DNA of 64,000 nucleotides, taken from NCBI RefSeq assembly GCF_003369915.1, contig NC_046677.1, positions 20,850,913-20,914,912 of the forward strand, read 5' to 3'. This DNA comes from Drosophila miranda. Lineage: Eukaryota; Arthropoda; Insecta; Diptera; Drosophilidae. Shown one piece after another: positions 24,001 to 39,000 of this stretch. Position numbers and translations under genes: made by a program. The first letter of the stretch is position 1; each line of letters begins with the position of its first letter. Below the pieces are notes generated by a model. The model was not told the origin of the DNA. It did no database searches and worked only from the letters and a program-made list of their open reading frames with translations.

Positions 24001-27000
24001 AGAGGCAGAGAGAGAGAGAGAGAGAGAGAGGAGCGAGAGCGTGTGCAGCAAGTTGCACTTCAGCTCAGAGTCAAGTTGTTGCCGGGCCTGCCTGACGATC
24101 CTCATGATGATGCTGATGCTGATGATGATGATGCCATGCATTCCACACCACACCAAAAATATCCAAAGACACCCATAGAAATAAATGAGCTAAAATTTAA
24201 ACCAAGCCAAAAAAGACAGAGTCATGTCAATGTGGATGGCAAGGCGCTAAGGATGGTATGATATGGTATGGGCTGTGGATAGGATATGGATGTGGATATT
24301 AAGATGGGATGGGGTTCGATATAAATGAGGTGGGTGTGGGGGCATGTATGTGCCGAAGTTCGGAATGGGATATGCTTGGGCTGGCATATGGATGGTTAAA
24401 GATGGTGTGATGATGATGTTTGATCATCATGTTTATGCTTTATATCGCGACACACATACACCAAAAGCAAAGTGTGGCGTGGAGTTCAGTTTTTCTTGTG
24501 GGCGGCATCAAATCAAGATGGGTTTGGGATGGTTTGGGATGGTTTTCGTTGGGCATGTGAAGCAAAATGAAAGTGAAAGAGTTTTTTGGGTAATACCAAA
24601 AGCAAATATCTATGTAGATTTCGATGTAATGCTTATTAAAGCATAATAAGGAAGCACCCCGAAGGTCGTTTCATGGATCGTATTTGTAATTTTATGGGTT
24701 TTTATGGGTTTAAAGATGGTAAAGATACCCAAAAGGGCAGTACGTAACATTTTGGAGAGGGAGGACATATGATTATACAATGCTTAAACGTTGAACATAA
24801 TAAAATAATAAGAATATAGGAAGTCTATATAATATTCAATAAAAGTTGCTCAAAGATAGTCATCTTTTGTTGGGGTTTCGGAAAATGTTATAGAATTAAA
24901 CTTGATATTAGTCTTATTCTTAATTTCAAAGCGAATATATTTAACCACAGATCTTAGTCACTTACCCTTATATTAATATTTAAATTATGCTAAAATTCGC
25001 AATAAAATTAAAACATAATTAGCGCCATTTCCGAAAGACACACAAATCAGTAAAGCAAATTCCACTCCATGTTGTTTATGCAACAAACATTTTTAGATCT
25101 GTTAATTCTTCATTTTGATTAGCTTCAATCTAGAAATAGTTGAAAGGTAACCTGACACCGAAAAATAACAAAAAAAAACATTGCTCTACAAAAGAGCTCT
25201 GGCCCTGCTCTGGCCAGAAGAAATAATGATAATCTATGCGATGACAGCTCACTGAGCACGGGGTACGCGATGGACACGCAAAAATAAAGCTGTAAGAACG
25301 TAGCACCATTTTTTTTTTCTCTGTTTCGCTGTTGGTCAAAACCTGTTGACGATGATCTGATGCTGGGATCCATCCATGGGAAGCAAGAAGCCATTAAAAT
25401 TGATTACAATTTAATGCCGATGCGACTGCTGCGGCTGCGGCTGCGCCGTCTGAGGCTTAATTTAGTCAAATCAACGCTTTTGTAGAAGAATGTCTCTAAA
25501 TCTTCTATTTGTTTAGCGCACTTAGCAGCAGCGACCGACTGGCCAGCGTCTCGGAGTCAAAGTCGGATCGAGCTTCAACTGAAAGCAAAAGCAAAGCAAA
25601 AGCAGACCCGCAACAAAGCACAAGCAGATCGAAAAAGAATATAAATCACTGCGAAAACACAAGAGTCACAGTTATGAAGCAGCAAAAAAAAACCCAAGAA
25701 TACAAGTGAGAAGGTCGTAGAGTAGATTTGACTATGGAATACCTAGCACTGCGGGCAAGTCCCCTGGAAAATAGAGAGCGATTGCTGTCTCTTTTAAACC
25801 TGCTTGCATTTCTGGAAGTACTCCAATATAGTACTCCAATTCTAGCCCTTATAAATATCCGATCCGAGGGTTTTTGGTAAATGGGTAGATACTGACTGAA
25901 TGCACAACTTTGTTAAAATATAATACCATATCTTTAAAACGCTAAATACCATAGCGTTTACCATTCAAATCAAAACTATTTCAAACTTATTAATATTATG
26001 ATCTTTTCCTCAAATGGTTCGATCTCCTATACAAAAAGTCTTCTGCCAGTCACCTTACCCTCCATAAAACATACCCACATCACTGCCCAAGTACAGGGTA
26101 TCAGCACCAAAGAACAAGCGGCATCAGAAGCAACAGAAATGATGCGGCGCATGCGCAAAACATTCTTTGTTTTTACTTTTTTTGCTTTTACTCTGGCGTT
26201 GCTCTGCCGTTGCCTGCCGTCTGCGCTTTATATGGCGCGATTAAAATGCTGCGTTTGATTCTAAGTCGGTTCGGCTCGGAGCGGGATGGGGGGGTTGTGA
26301 GGGTGGGTGGGTCATAAATTCAGAGACTAACTATAGAAGCGGCCCCGCACTGCGTCCGCGCTAACCGGTTGGATCACTTTTACTCTCATCGTTAGGCGGA
26401 TTCAGTCGCATCGCATCCATGGGTTCGATCCACTGGCACCGGCACCTCTCTCTCTCTCTGCCTCTCTATGTCTCTCTCTGAGTGTCTCTCTGTGCGCGTA
26501 TGCAGTGTGTCATCAAGCTAATGCTGGGCCGTAAACCAATTTTAATTTATGCTAATTGTTCCAACCTGGCCAACGTCAATTGGGCGACAGCACGCGAGAA
26601 GATGTGGCCAAAATCGGATTCCGAAATCGCTATAATTGTTGCTCGGACTCTACTTAATTGGAAGTCACAATTTGTTAGACCTTCGCTGGTGCGGATGGAT
26701 CGATGTAACCCAAAAAGAAAAACCAAATAAATCCGAAAAAAATAAAAACCGAAACCATTTTTTTGCACGCATTTCTTTCGCTTCGATCGGATTGATGCAC
26801 AAGGTCGGCATCGGCATCGGCTTCGGTGTCGGTGTCTCTCTACCGCTCTTTGGGGGAAGCGGTGATCGATGCACAATTGGCGGCAAGTGATGGCTGCTGT
26901 GACGATCTGACGATCACCGATCGATCTAACAGCCAATCCAACAATCCAACAATCCGACAATCCCTGCGATCCACCGATCACCGATTATGCTGATTGGCAC

Positions 27001-30000
27001 ACTCACACACCGACACAGAGACACAGAGACACAGAGACTGGCAAATATAAAAACTTGCCCCATAATTCATCGCATTTTATTTTTATTGTACTTAGAGTCC
27101 CGCAGTCCCACAGATTTTATACGAGTATTGTGTATATTTTTCCTTCTTTCTGTGGCGTGTTAAATGCATAACAAGGTTCTTGTTTCATCCGTTAGATCCG
27201 CAATCGAAAACGGAATGACTTTTTCCCTCTATACACACGTTGGGGTCTATTTTTCTTCGCTTCTCTCCAGCCCATAAATCATTCAATGCTGTGGGAATCG
27301 AGTGCGCTGCGCGAGTATCCATAGCAGTGTGTTGTCTCTGGAGATGGCGAAAAGTTCAATGTTAAGCGGTGGGGGCCTCTGTGCTCGCGCGGAGACAAAA
27401 GAATTTGCCACAGTTCAAAGCATCATTCATTATCCAATTGCGATCGAGCAAAGACCGTTTAGACCGTTAACAGTTAACGGGGCAAGTCAGCCAGCCAGCC
27501 AGCACCGAGAGCCAAAAAGGTCTAAACAAATTGAATATCCAAAGAGCTCGAACCGAAACTGGGCGCGTTTCGGATCTGCTATTTGTCTTTGGCCATGTTT
27601 TGTTTGCCTTGCTTTTGGGTTCGGGTCGGGTCGATGGTTAGTTGGACTCGCTATTTATTGTGTTATTTTATGTGGTTCAAGGCTCCCTCGGCTCCAAGCA
27701 CAGGAGCTCTAAGGATGTGGAAGTTGTGATGGTACTGGTGTTGAGGGGAGTGTCAGTCAGCTATCATCGAGGTACTCAATGTTCACTCATAGTCACAGCA
27801 TTTCAGCTGAATTTACTGGTTACAGATAAATAATCGATAAATAATCAACAAGAATCAAGTTTGTTAAATAAAGGATATGGCTTGAAAATCTATCATGAAG
27901 GAATCGATAAATGTTTGACAAACATCGATAAATATGAAATATCAAATGGGAACCTCAAAAGAAGTCTTAAAGTCAAACTACAGATGTGAAACTATTAAAA
28001 AAGTAATTGTACATAAACCTACGATTAATAATCGATAACTGTGAAAGCATAACTCTTCAATAACTATTTATTTAGCATATTCATATAATTGAATACATTT
28101 TAATGTTAGCTAATCTAAGAGCCCATTAAATTTTTATTGATAAATTCTTATCAACTGTGGAATACATAACTGTCATATGGTTAATCGATTAATGGGATTT
28201 GCTCTCCATACCGAATGCACTGATTTGTCACTAGTCAGATATTAATAGCGCCATAACTTAGGCCAAAACCTGTAGCCCCCCGACAATTATTTAACTTTCA
28301 AATGAACATTGTGTTGGGGTTGGGGGGATGTCTGAAGAGAGTTAATTAAATCGATTGCAAAATGAATGTGTTAATTGACACAAAATGTGTGTGTCTTCCC
28401 AACTGAAGATCAGAGGAGGGAAGCGCTAGAACAATGCCAGAGGGAATACCCAGTACGACCCAGTAGCCGCCACCAAAGTACACCGATGGTCATAAAAGTG
28501 AAGGCTTCCGATGGCCGAAACTGCAGCTGAAGCACATCTGCAGGGGAATAGCTTCGAAGCTGTTTGCCATTTGGTCAGTCTGTTCGTGAAGTCTGAGAAC
28601 TTTCAAGTCATATACACAGATACAGATACAGATGCAGATGCAGAAATACACGATGTACATATGGGTATGCTTAAATTTTTATTTGCTGTCTGGCACATCG
28701 CAATCGAGTTCGTTGACGGCTTTTAGCATCTGCAAAATGTAACTAAGCGCCGTGTTAGCTGCTTTTTTGCTCTTCGCTTACAGCCGCTTTAATTGAGTAT
28801 ATGAGAATGAGAATATTAGATTTTCAAGGCCAGTGTCCGCTGGCTTACTATAGTTTCGCAACGATGCTCGGCGACTGCTCACGAATGGAGCTGGGAGCTG
28901 GAGCTCGGAGCTGGAGATGTGGTGGGCGCCTCATCAAGTATCTAGAACACAATGCGGGCATTCGGACAGAAGTCCAAGGACCAGTAGCTTAGGTCAAAGG
29001 GGGGCACACAATGTGTTCAGTGACAACATTCAATGGTGGGAAAATGGAGCGGACTCTGGTGCTGTTTTCATAACGAAATTCTGAATCATTTTGCTGTAAT
29101 CTCAGTATCCCTCTTTTATGTGGCACCTCTGTAAAAGACTGCATTTAATTTAAAATAAACTTTTTGTGCACCACACAAATGGCCTGGCCATAAGTTTTAT
29201 TTAATTTTTTGCTTGGTCAAGTGTGGCTCTCATTCTCCACCGAGTGTTAATTTTTTGCTAAAAGCAACTCATTAGCCAACCATATTATGATGGATATAAC
29301 AAAAAATTCATTAAACATTTTTATGATGCACCAAACAGTTAGACGGGGCACCGAGCGAGTAGCCGAGGACCATAAAAATGAAGATACAAGTGCAGATCGA
29401 GCTGCCCAGATACTGCTGAAAGATACAGACACAGATACACATTTCGGTTGACTTAATGTGTTCGCATAAATTAAACGCTTAATGGTGCCTGCAGATGACG
29501 CCCGGCGGCGCCCCACCACTGTATTTAGATCCTGTTCTGAATGGTTTATAAAGAGAGTGAAAGTAATACTCATAAAGTAGGTATCTTTTTATATATGAAG
29601 GAGTATTTAGTCGTTATCCTGTCTATATATCTTAACGAGCTCAATCTTCCCCGATCCCATGCATCTTTTATCGGCTTGCAAGCCAGTTTCATGCCACATT
29701 CCACCTATATAATATCTTCTTATCGATAGCAATCTTTCAAGACTGCTTCCTACAGACATGTGCGTTCCTAATCGATTCATTTATAACTGCATTTATCAGC
29801 ATCTCTCCATTCGTTATGCCTGACAAACCCCCACCCGAAAACCAGACACAAATAAGAAGCATAACAGACACCTATGATCATATATAACAATTTAATATTC
29901 TCAAAAAACCAAACCTGTTCTTCTTTTATTAGAACTGGGTTTCCAAAGTGCAGGTTTGCTCTGCTCTCCGCCCAGACTGCAGACGGGTATCGGGTATTGG

Positions 30001-33000
30001 ACCATATCTTAGGACAGATCGGATGTCATGATCCCAGAACTCATTTTAATCACAAAAGCATCGCCATAAAGCGAAAGCTTCGATCATAAAAATAAAAACA
30101 AAATAAAATTCTTTTCTTCGTATTCTAATTTCGTTCCGAGCAGAGCAGCTAATAATTGCTCAAGGTCATCGCAAAGTTTGAGTCACTATTCATAATAAAA
30201 GATACTTTTTTGTAGCTCTTAACTTTATTTTGTTGCTGTTGCTGGTCAGGAAATGCGCGCTGAAAATTTATGAATTCAAACGCACAGATACAAGTTTTCA
30301 CAGAGCTCACAAAAGACTTTATGATTATTATAAGCAAATTATGAAACGTCTTATGTGGAGAGACAGAGAGATGGAGAGAGGGTAACAGATACTTCACTCT
30401 CTCTCCACTTCGGATCCGTTATTTTAATTGCAATGTTCTAAATTTTGAGCCACAAATTTATGGCACGCTCGAACAAACACGAAAAAACCGGCTAAAAACA
30501 CACACAAAAATTATGGAAATTTAAAGAAGTATTTTATACATCTTATATGGCCAGGTAGATACATATATGTATGTCCATATATATACACGATTTCGATACA
30601 AATGATTGAGGAACGCGTTTTGCATTGAATGCTTGATGTCACTGCTGCCTGCCTGCCCGCCTGCCTGAGTATTTGACAATCTTGTCACAAACTCTCTCAA
30701 ACTCCGTGTCTCTCAGTCTCAGTGTGCTTCTTCGTCTCCGATTCTCAGCTTGTGTTTGACTTGGTAATGAGACACGCTCGTTGTCGCTACTTCAATTAAG
30801 CCAATCTTGATGCCGTTGATGATTGTGTGCGATGGCATCTTCACTGTGATTTTTATGCAATTTGCAAGCACATATGAGTGTGTCTTTTTTGTTGTTTAAT
30901 TTTTTGTTTGCTGGTTTGTTTGTTGTGTCTTCTAATTGCCAGATATGTTGGTGGCTACTGGAATCTGCCATCTGATAAATGTTCACGGACCATTTAATTG
31001 GCCATTTAATTGCCTGACAAACTGTTGTTGTTGTTGTTGTTGTTGATGATGGTTCTCCGCTGGCTTGTGTGTGCCACACGTGGTATACTCAATATTACGC
31101 ATACGCAAAGAAAAAGAGAGAGAATCGGAGGAAACAGAAAACAGATAGTTTGTATTACCGTCTCGCTTCCGCTTTGACGTCATCAGTTCTATTTGGGACT
31201 CTTGGCAACAGCCGTGAAAATCCTCAAACCCGCCTCGAAACAGTCCTGCGTGGCTTTATCGATCGAATGTGAACCCAACGTCGAGTGCAGCCGCAGTCCA
31301 AAGCCAAGGACGTCATCAGTTTCAAGTGCGTGCTCTACATATATACATACATACATACATATATAAACCACGCCACGCCACAACACACCACATACCACAT
31401 CCATGTATAGTATATATAGCTATACATGTTTTCTCAGCCTGACTTTGATTTGTGTTAACTTGCAAAGTGTTTGGGGTCTTTAATTATATGACTCTGGCAC
31501 GAGCCGCCCCCCCCCCTCCCTCACCAACAGACGTCTGCTTGGGGTCTCACTTCTATAATTGCATGTGTTGTATGGTTTATGTTGCATGTCGGTGGCATGC
31601 CAGAGAAACAGGCAGTTCTTTGACGCACTTCCCTCTACTTAAGGCACATTTGATTAATCTATGAATTATTGAACGAAGCTCAAGTTCTATGGTGTTTTTG
31701 TTAGTTTCTGTTCACATATTGATTGGTAATGTGTGTGGTAACTTGGAATACAACATCACACGACAATAGGGAATATTCTATCTAATAGTATCTTTAGTAT
31801 CTTTTGCATAATATTAATAGTTCAGAAATTGCATGATTTGTATCTCATGAGTAAAGCAATGCTTAGAAATAGGAAGCACGTGTTGTAGAGAACACCTCCT
31901 TTTGATAAACTTCTCCCTAAATCCGACCACTTTCTTGAACCAATCTGTTTACTGGCTTTAACTCTTTTGGTCAGACGAATCAATGAAGTAACTTCTGTGT
32001 GTATCTTCCTCAAGCGAACAATACAGTAACCGCTTCAGGGTCCTATCCCGCAATTTCGAATAGTTCTCTATATTTCATAATAAATTTACAGCATTCCTTA
32101 AATCTCCATTGAAATCCTTTTTTCTTTAATTTCCCCGTATTTAAGTATCCCATTAAATCACCTATGCATTTTTACTATCCCGATTTAGTGCGGTTCTCCA
32201 ATTTTACTGGTAATTTCTCCATTTATATCCAATGTCAATTCCAGTTTAAATTCAAACACTGCTCTCAAGGTCCTTTGTGCCAAAGTGCCAACCATAAAAA
32301 TGAAACAAACTCAAAGTTTTGTGCTAAAAGAGGGCGTGCTATATCTACAAACTGCAGTATAACCGTAGAGTGTGGGTCTGTCCCGTTCTTATTAGGGGGT
32401 ATCTACAAGTGTGAAATCATCATGGGGCCAAACAGCACCAAAGAGAGAGACAGGAAGGAAGAGAGAGAGAGAGAGAGAAGGAGAGAGAGCGCGCAACCCA
32501 GCAACGACCTTGAAAGCAACTTATGCCACGTGAGAGTCGTGAGGCACTCTCCGGGCGCACTCCGTGGGGTGGTTGGCCCATGGGTTGGGGGTTGTTTCCA
32601 CTCGCTTTCCTCGCAGCTGTTATACAGAGGAACGGGCCCCGACCTACAGCAGTACCCTCTCAATGACGACACAACGCGGCAAGCATGGCCTACCACAGAG
32701 GGTGGTATCTATATCTGTATCTTTAGCTCTGTTTGTAGGTGTGTGTCCATGTGTGTGTGCATCTGTATCTTTGTGTGTGTTTTTGTGATGATTACGCCAT
32801 CAAAGTTTTTCTCTCTGGAAAGAGGGGCTCGGGTGGACTTCGATTTTTTTCCCTGCTACGTTTTATTTTTGCACGTGAGCTCTGCCTCCGCTTCCACTCT
32901 GTTTTTGTTTTTTTTTTTGTGGCTAAAAGGAGGAGCTTTTGTGTTTTGTTTTTGTATTTTTGTATGGCCCAAGGGGGAGGACGGCTTAAAAATAGTTAGA

Positions 33001-36000
33001 GCTAAAGGGCTTCGTTTTTTCATCTCGGGCAATTTCAGTTTGCTTTTTAGTTTTGGCTACTTTTGCAATTTTCATTTGCAATGAAAAAGTTTTACTGTGT
33101 GCTTTGATTTTTTGGCTGGAGTCTGCCCCAACACCTTGGCTCCCACTTGGCTTCGCTTCGCTTCGGTCTGGCCGGGTCGGGTCTGTGTCTTTCTGTGGGC
33201 TGTCTGTCTGCCAATCAAAGCAGATGCTGCTGGTGCCCCTCCATCGGCGGGGAGCTGCTTCGAGCATTGCAATTGCAAATCTGAGTCGCAGCCTCAGACT
33301 CCAACAACGGCTATGTCTGCGGCTGCGGCTGTGGCTTCAAGTGCGCCCAAGAAAACCAACGAGCAAACAAACAAGTTACGCGCCAAAACATGAAATAAAC
33401 AAGCCAATTGACAATGTAACCGAAAAACTTGGGGAACCTGGGGGAAGAACTGAGGCAACGAAATGTAGATACTCTACAAAAGGGGTCGGCTATGCGGTTT
33501 TTCGAGTGTCATGAGCCCCTGTTTGAGACCAATTAGTCAGCGAAATTGATTCTTTGAGAGATAGAATCTTGAGAGGACTTTATGCCTGGTTAGTTGAAAA
33601 GATTTAAAGAATGGCGGTACTCCATCCCAATCCCCATATACCCCTCCTGTCATAGATATCCCACACGTTAAAAATCTTTCAAATTTGAGCCTCACTTAGA
33701 CACAGCAACAACAATTTGTACAACGACTTGTTGTTATTTTTTCCCCCCTATTTTGTATGCGAATTTTCCTTTTAGACAAGAACTTGCAAAAGGCAGACAT
33801 CAGACGGCAGATGAATCTTCTTGGCCAGACAGGTAGCAGGCAGGCAGCAAAAAGCAACAACTATTAGCAAACAATTTCTGTCTGATTACAAAACCAAAGA
33901 TACACACGCACCCAGAGGGGGTAGTGGTTGGGGTAGGGGGAGGGGTAGGGGGAGGGGGAGGGAAAACTTGTTGGCTTCTTTTTTTCTTCCATTTGGCGAA
34001 CACATTCGTCAAGGTGCCACCGCATAGGAAATCCAATGCGGCGAATACACAATAATTAAAATAATAAAATAAAATTAAACAAGCAAATATTATGGACAAT
34101 AAATTTTCTTGCTCGATTCGACGCATAAATGTGTGTTTCGTTTTTGTTTCTGTTTTTTTTTTTAAATGCTTATTTTTTGTTGCTTCTATGCAATTTTCCG
34201 CAGAGGTTTTTCCTTTTGGTTATAATTCTTAACTTGTTTTTGGGAATTTTCTTGACTGATTGGAATTTATTGCCCGGCCTGTTCTCTGCTGAAAATTTGT
34301 TAAATGTTGTGTAATAGTTTTTACTATTTTTTTTTATAGAGTTTAATTACAGGCCGATAATTTGAATGGGTGCGGGGATTGGAGCATCAGAAGAGGATGG
34401 CAGATGGTAGATGATGGTGTAAATGATGGCAAAATATATTTAAATTTACTGGTATAAAAGGGAAGCTCTTGGCAAAAGTAGTGCGATCTTTTCGGATATT
34501 ATTCAAGCAAAAGATATATTTATACATATCTATTGTACTTTTCCTGATTAAATGCTATTCTAACAAAGACTTGGCAATGACTGAGCCAAGGCAACCCAAT
34601 AAATCTAAACGCCCAACGCCCCTCAACTGGGTCTGCTGCAAATACAAAAACCTCAAAAATCAAGACAAAGCCATCAAGCTCATCAAGTGCATGGCAAAAT
34701 TAAGAAATAACCAAAAAGTGTACAATAAAAAGTAAGAAAAATAAGAAAAAAAAAAAAAAAGAAAAACAAGGCACCAACAAGAGGCCAACGGCCAGGCAAT
34801 CCAATCAGTTTCAAATTAAGGTTTACATATTCGTATGCGAGTGCCCCCCAGCAACCCAGGCAGGCAGGCGGACAGTCGAACATTCGGACAGCCGGACAGG
34901 CAGTCAAAATTGACCAACAGCCAACAAAGTAACCAAAAATTCAAGAAGCCAAACAGAGATGCAGAGACTCCGAGTGAAAGAGTGTGAAGAGGTGCACGGG
35001 GTAAAGAGAGAAACCGTCTAAAGGAAAAAACCTGCTGTCTGTGATGTCGGCTGTCTGAACTCTGGCGACGCCTTTGCCAATGCATTCCCATGATGCCCCA
35101 TGATGCTGATCAGCAGATGATGATAATGATGATGGTGGTGGTGGTGGTGGCGGCGGTCCCGTCTTGGCTCTAGCCTCAGACGGACAGCACGTTCTTGTTG
35201 CATGCCACAGTGTGACATCGCCCAATCGCCATGTGATTTGTGGACATTGCACTCGCATCGAGGTGTGCGGAAGGAATATACTTGGTGCGAATCGAGGAAA
35301 GGAAACGCAATTGAAATCGAAATCAAAACAAATGCAAGTGAGGAATGTGTTGGGGAATAGATAACGACTGGGAGGTACCCATTGAATTGGTAGAGAAGAT
35401 CCTAAACACAGGCGATGAAAGGACTGAAATATGGAGGAGTATAGAGAAATATTTTATCTATAACTTATATTTCTTTATATTTCTGAAAATAATTGACTTG
35501 GAAGTTCAATGAATCGATATCCTATTTATCTAAGAATCCACCGAATATTCATCCGCTACAGGACCCCCTCCTGCACTCAGAGAAATAACAAAGTAAAAAG
35601 AAAACACAGCCATATTCAAAGAATAATTTCCCTAGATGTAGAATCTAAAGATTCCAGTAAACCCTCCAGTCTTTCTTTCAACTTTTACACTTGGAATCTA
35701 TAGCCTTATATGTACATAAATATACGAGATTTACGATATTATCAACCCATTGCATTTCATGCCCCCAAGTCACAGGCAAAACTATGCGGAATTGAAAACC
35801 ACTTGAAATTATTTCATCGACCCGAACCGAGATCTATTCTTGCTTCAGATAGAAAATACCTTTCCCTCTCTCTACACTTTTGGACATCGAGAGAAGTAGA
35901 GATCGGATGGGGAGTTGCGCTGGCTAATTACGCGGCAATTGTTTAAATTTAAAATAAAACAAACGAATTTAGAAATTATTTTAGCAATGCAGAAGAAAGC

Positions 36001-39000
36001 ACTGCCCGACAGGAATTTACGCTTTCCGTATTTATTTTAGTTCATCAACAGATCGTGGCATCGTGTGAACCAATTGAAGAGCAGCACAGCAGCCCATCGC
36101 CTCGGATCCAACGATCCAACGGATTGAATCGGACGGCAATTAATAACGAAACAAGCACACAATCAATATAATAAATACAATTAATCCAGGCAAACTATAA
36201 TTATTACGTAATTGAGGTTGGTTCCCCCCATTTGCAGCTCTTTTATTATCGTCGTATTTTTCGGCCAGATTTTTGTTTTTTCTGCGGCTATCGATTGTCT
36301 TGATAAGCAGACGAAAATGGCGGGGGGACTGGAACTGGAACTAATGCTGGTCTATGGGGGGAACTGCCTCTCGTTGCGGCTCTGACGTCCCCATGTCCAA
36401 TGTCTTGGCCATCGATCAGCGATGAAGACAATAATGGCAACTCCCCTACATGCCCCTACCCATACCTGCCTCTGCCCCTGCCTCTGCCTCTCTTTTCGCG
36501 TGTAGTATCTCTCTGCATTTTGTTATAAAATTCGCATAAATCAACACAAATAATTAAGCAGTCGCTGGGCAATCTCCATGAGACGCTAATATCGAGAGTT
36601 TCTGAGAGTTTCTGTCCCATCAGACGTCCCAAGACGCGGGCTCCGGCCATCATCCCCGTCAAACACAAAGCAAAAAAAAAACCACCACCACCACAGCAAC
36701 AAAACAAAAAATCAAATTAACAAATTCGCTTTTTTTTTATTGTGGTTTTTACTCATTGGCATAGTGCGAAAATGAAGAGCAAAAGTGCCAGACGAATGTG
36801 AATTAAATGCAAGTTGAGATAGGTTCGAGATACATTAGAGCCTGAACTCGGGTAAGGAACTAGGAAGCGATCAGCGCCAGAGATCAGTAAAATGGAATTC
36901 ATATTTATCACAGCTTAATGGAGTATCGATAAAGATGGGACTTGTGAAATGTTATGGACTGTAACTAAATTAGATATTGATTCATATATCGCTTACAGTT
37001 CTGGGTAGGCAGATTTCTTCTTAATACAATTGATTCTCACTTTAATTTACTTCTAAGCCATTAAGAAAGATTTATTGTAACTTCTGTAGCATATTTGTAG
37101 TAACTTTAACATAATATGATGTCTATTTTCTATAAGATATCTACTACAAAATTATTCCATAGCGTTTGTAAAACGAAAATCGAAGGCAGAACTGTACAAA
37201 TACTGGAAAGAGTTAGTCTTGGCTCAGAGTTCAGCCCTGTAGAGAGGTAAAAACGGCTGAAATGCTACAATTTTACAGCTCAAAGAATTCGTTCCGTATG
37301 GGCTTCTACATACAAATTTTACTACTAAACCTTTTTACCTCTTCTTGTATCCCTTTTATAGGCCTTCCTTGGTTTCTTTTTACTCTCTATTCCTTCAATT
37401 ACACCTGACTTGTCTAACACCTTAGCATGTCTTCTCCTAAGCCAACTCCTTTCGTCCAAAAACTCATCATCTGTTCTATCAATCAAAGTTTACCCAATCT
37501 CCTTCTGTAATTCTTATACAAAACAAAAGCCACATAGCAATGACCCTTTTAGGCCAAACGTTTTGAACCAAGCTTCGCATAAACCTCAATGATGAAACAA
37601 CCAACAAAAGCATTTAATTTTTATTTATCCTCAATCTCTGTCCCAGTCCCAGTCCAAAGCAAATGACCAATTAGAGGATCCCAAATTCCCATAAAACTAA
37701 GCATCGCATACTCGCAAGAACTGTTGGGCATATACACACAGATTTAATAGCATGTTAATCATGTTAGTGGGTCTAACACCTAAACACCGATACACCTGCT
37801 GCTGCCGCGTCGGGGTCTTTCAAGATAGAAGTAACAAACACTCCAGCGACAACAAACGCAGCTCTGGGATGGCCGACCATCGACTACTGGTCTTGGTAGT
37901 AGTCTGATAGTCTGGGCTCTATGCAAACCGGTGTTCGGGGAGAGCTCTAAGAGAGTGTGTGTGTGTGTGTGTGTGTGCGATGGCCACATCCACATTGAGG
38001 AGAGACCCCGGCAAACCAGCAGCCAACAATCAACAATGGCCATCCCGACAGCTGCCACAAAGATAACTCAAAACGCACGACGGATCGTGAATACTGCCTA
38101 TACAATGGACTGCGTATCGTATCGGACGCGGACTTCGGAGTCGTCGGTAGCTGTAAGTAGAGATCTTTTGTTTTTTTCGATTTGGGGTGTCATAGATACG
38201 ATACGAGCATTTTTGCATCATTTATCAAGTCTCATTTGGCTGGGGGTCAATCAGACGAGGACGATCCATAATGATCCCATCCGAAAAATCTGCATTGGAT
38301 GGATTGGATTGTACGAGGCGCCTCATGTTGAAATGCAATTGGTTACGCCCAAAAAGAGATGTGGCCAGAGATGTTTCGAATGAATAAATAAAATCAGAAA
38401 TAATATTTTCACACGCCCCATAGAGTGGATGGAAAGATAGATACAAAGAAGAGAGATGGATATGGGGGTAAACAAAACCCACAAAAAATACAAAACAAAA
38501 ACCTGCAGATGAGGCTGATGACTCGTGATTATTTTAAAAGCATTTCGGCCACCTCATCCTACGGAAAACCCATCATCCATGCCCCGAACCATCTTCTCCG
38601 AACGACGTCATCAGCACGTGGCCTGGCCCCCCCGAAAACCCATATAATATGCATAATAAAACTAATTCTGATCTAATTATGATATATATAGAGATGCATC
38701 TGTCGCTGACGCAGTTGCTGGCTGGCTGTTAAAACTATTTCGTCATATATTTTTGTTCAAAATTTCGTGGCAGATGATGACGTTGCTGCACTCGTGCCGC
38801 GTGCAGCGTGCAGCGTGCAGCGTGCACCGCGTTTTCCTTCGGTTCGCAGGGGAAAATATTGTGTAAATTTTGTCCCGTGTAATCCGTTAAACCGGCTGTA
38901 ACGTATTGCATTCGATTTCATGGCGTCGCTGGCGTCATGAGACTCGTAGCGTGCCCCAGCCCTTACCCCCAATCGGAGGGCCTAGACCTCACCTGGTCAT

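Noticed and set aside
26340..26420. GGTTCGATCC resembling a tRNA T-loop
   Set aside because: No paired 7-bp acceptor stem or A-box at the required distance.
34469..34735. 88-codon plus-strand ORF in the Hr38 intron
   Set aside because: Poor codon bias, poly-A-derived lysines; no domain recognised.
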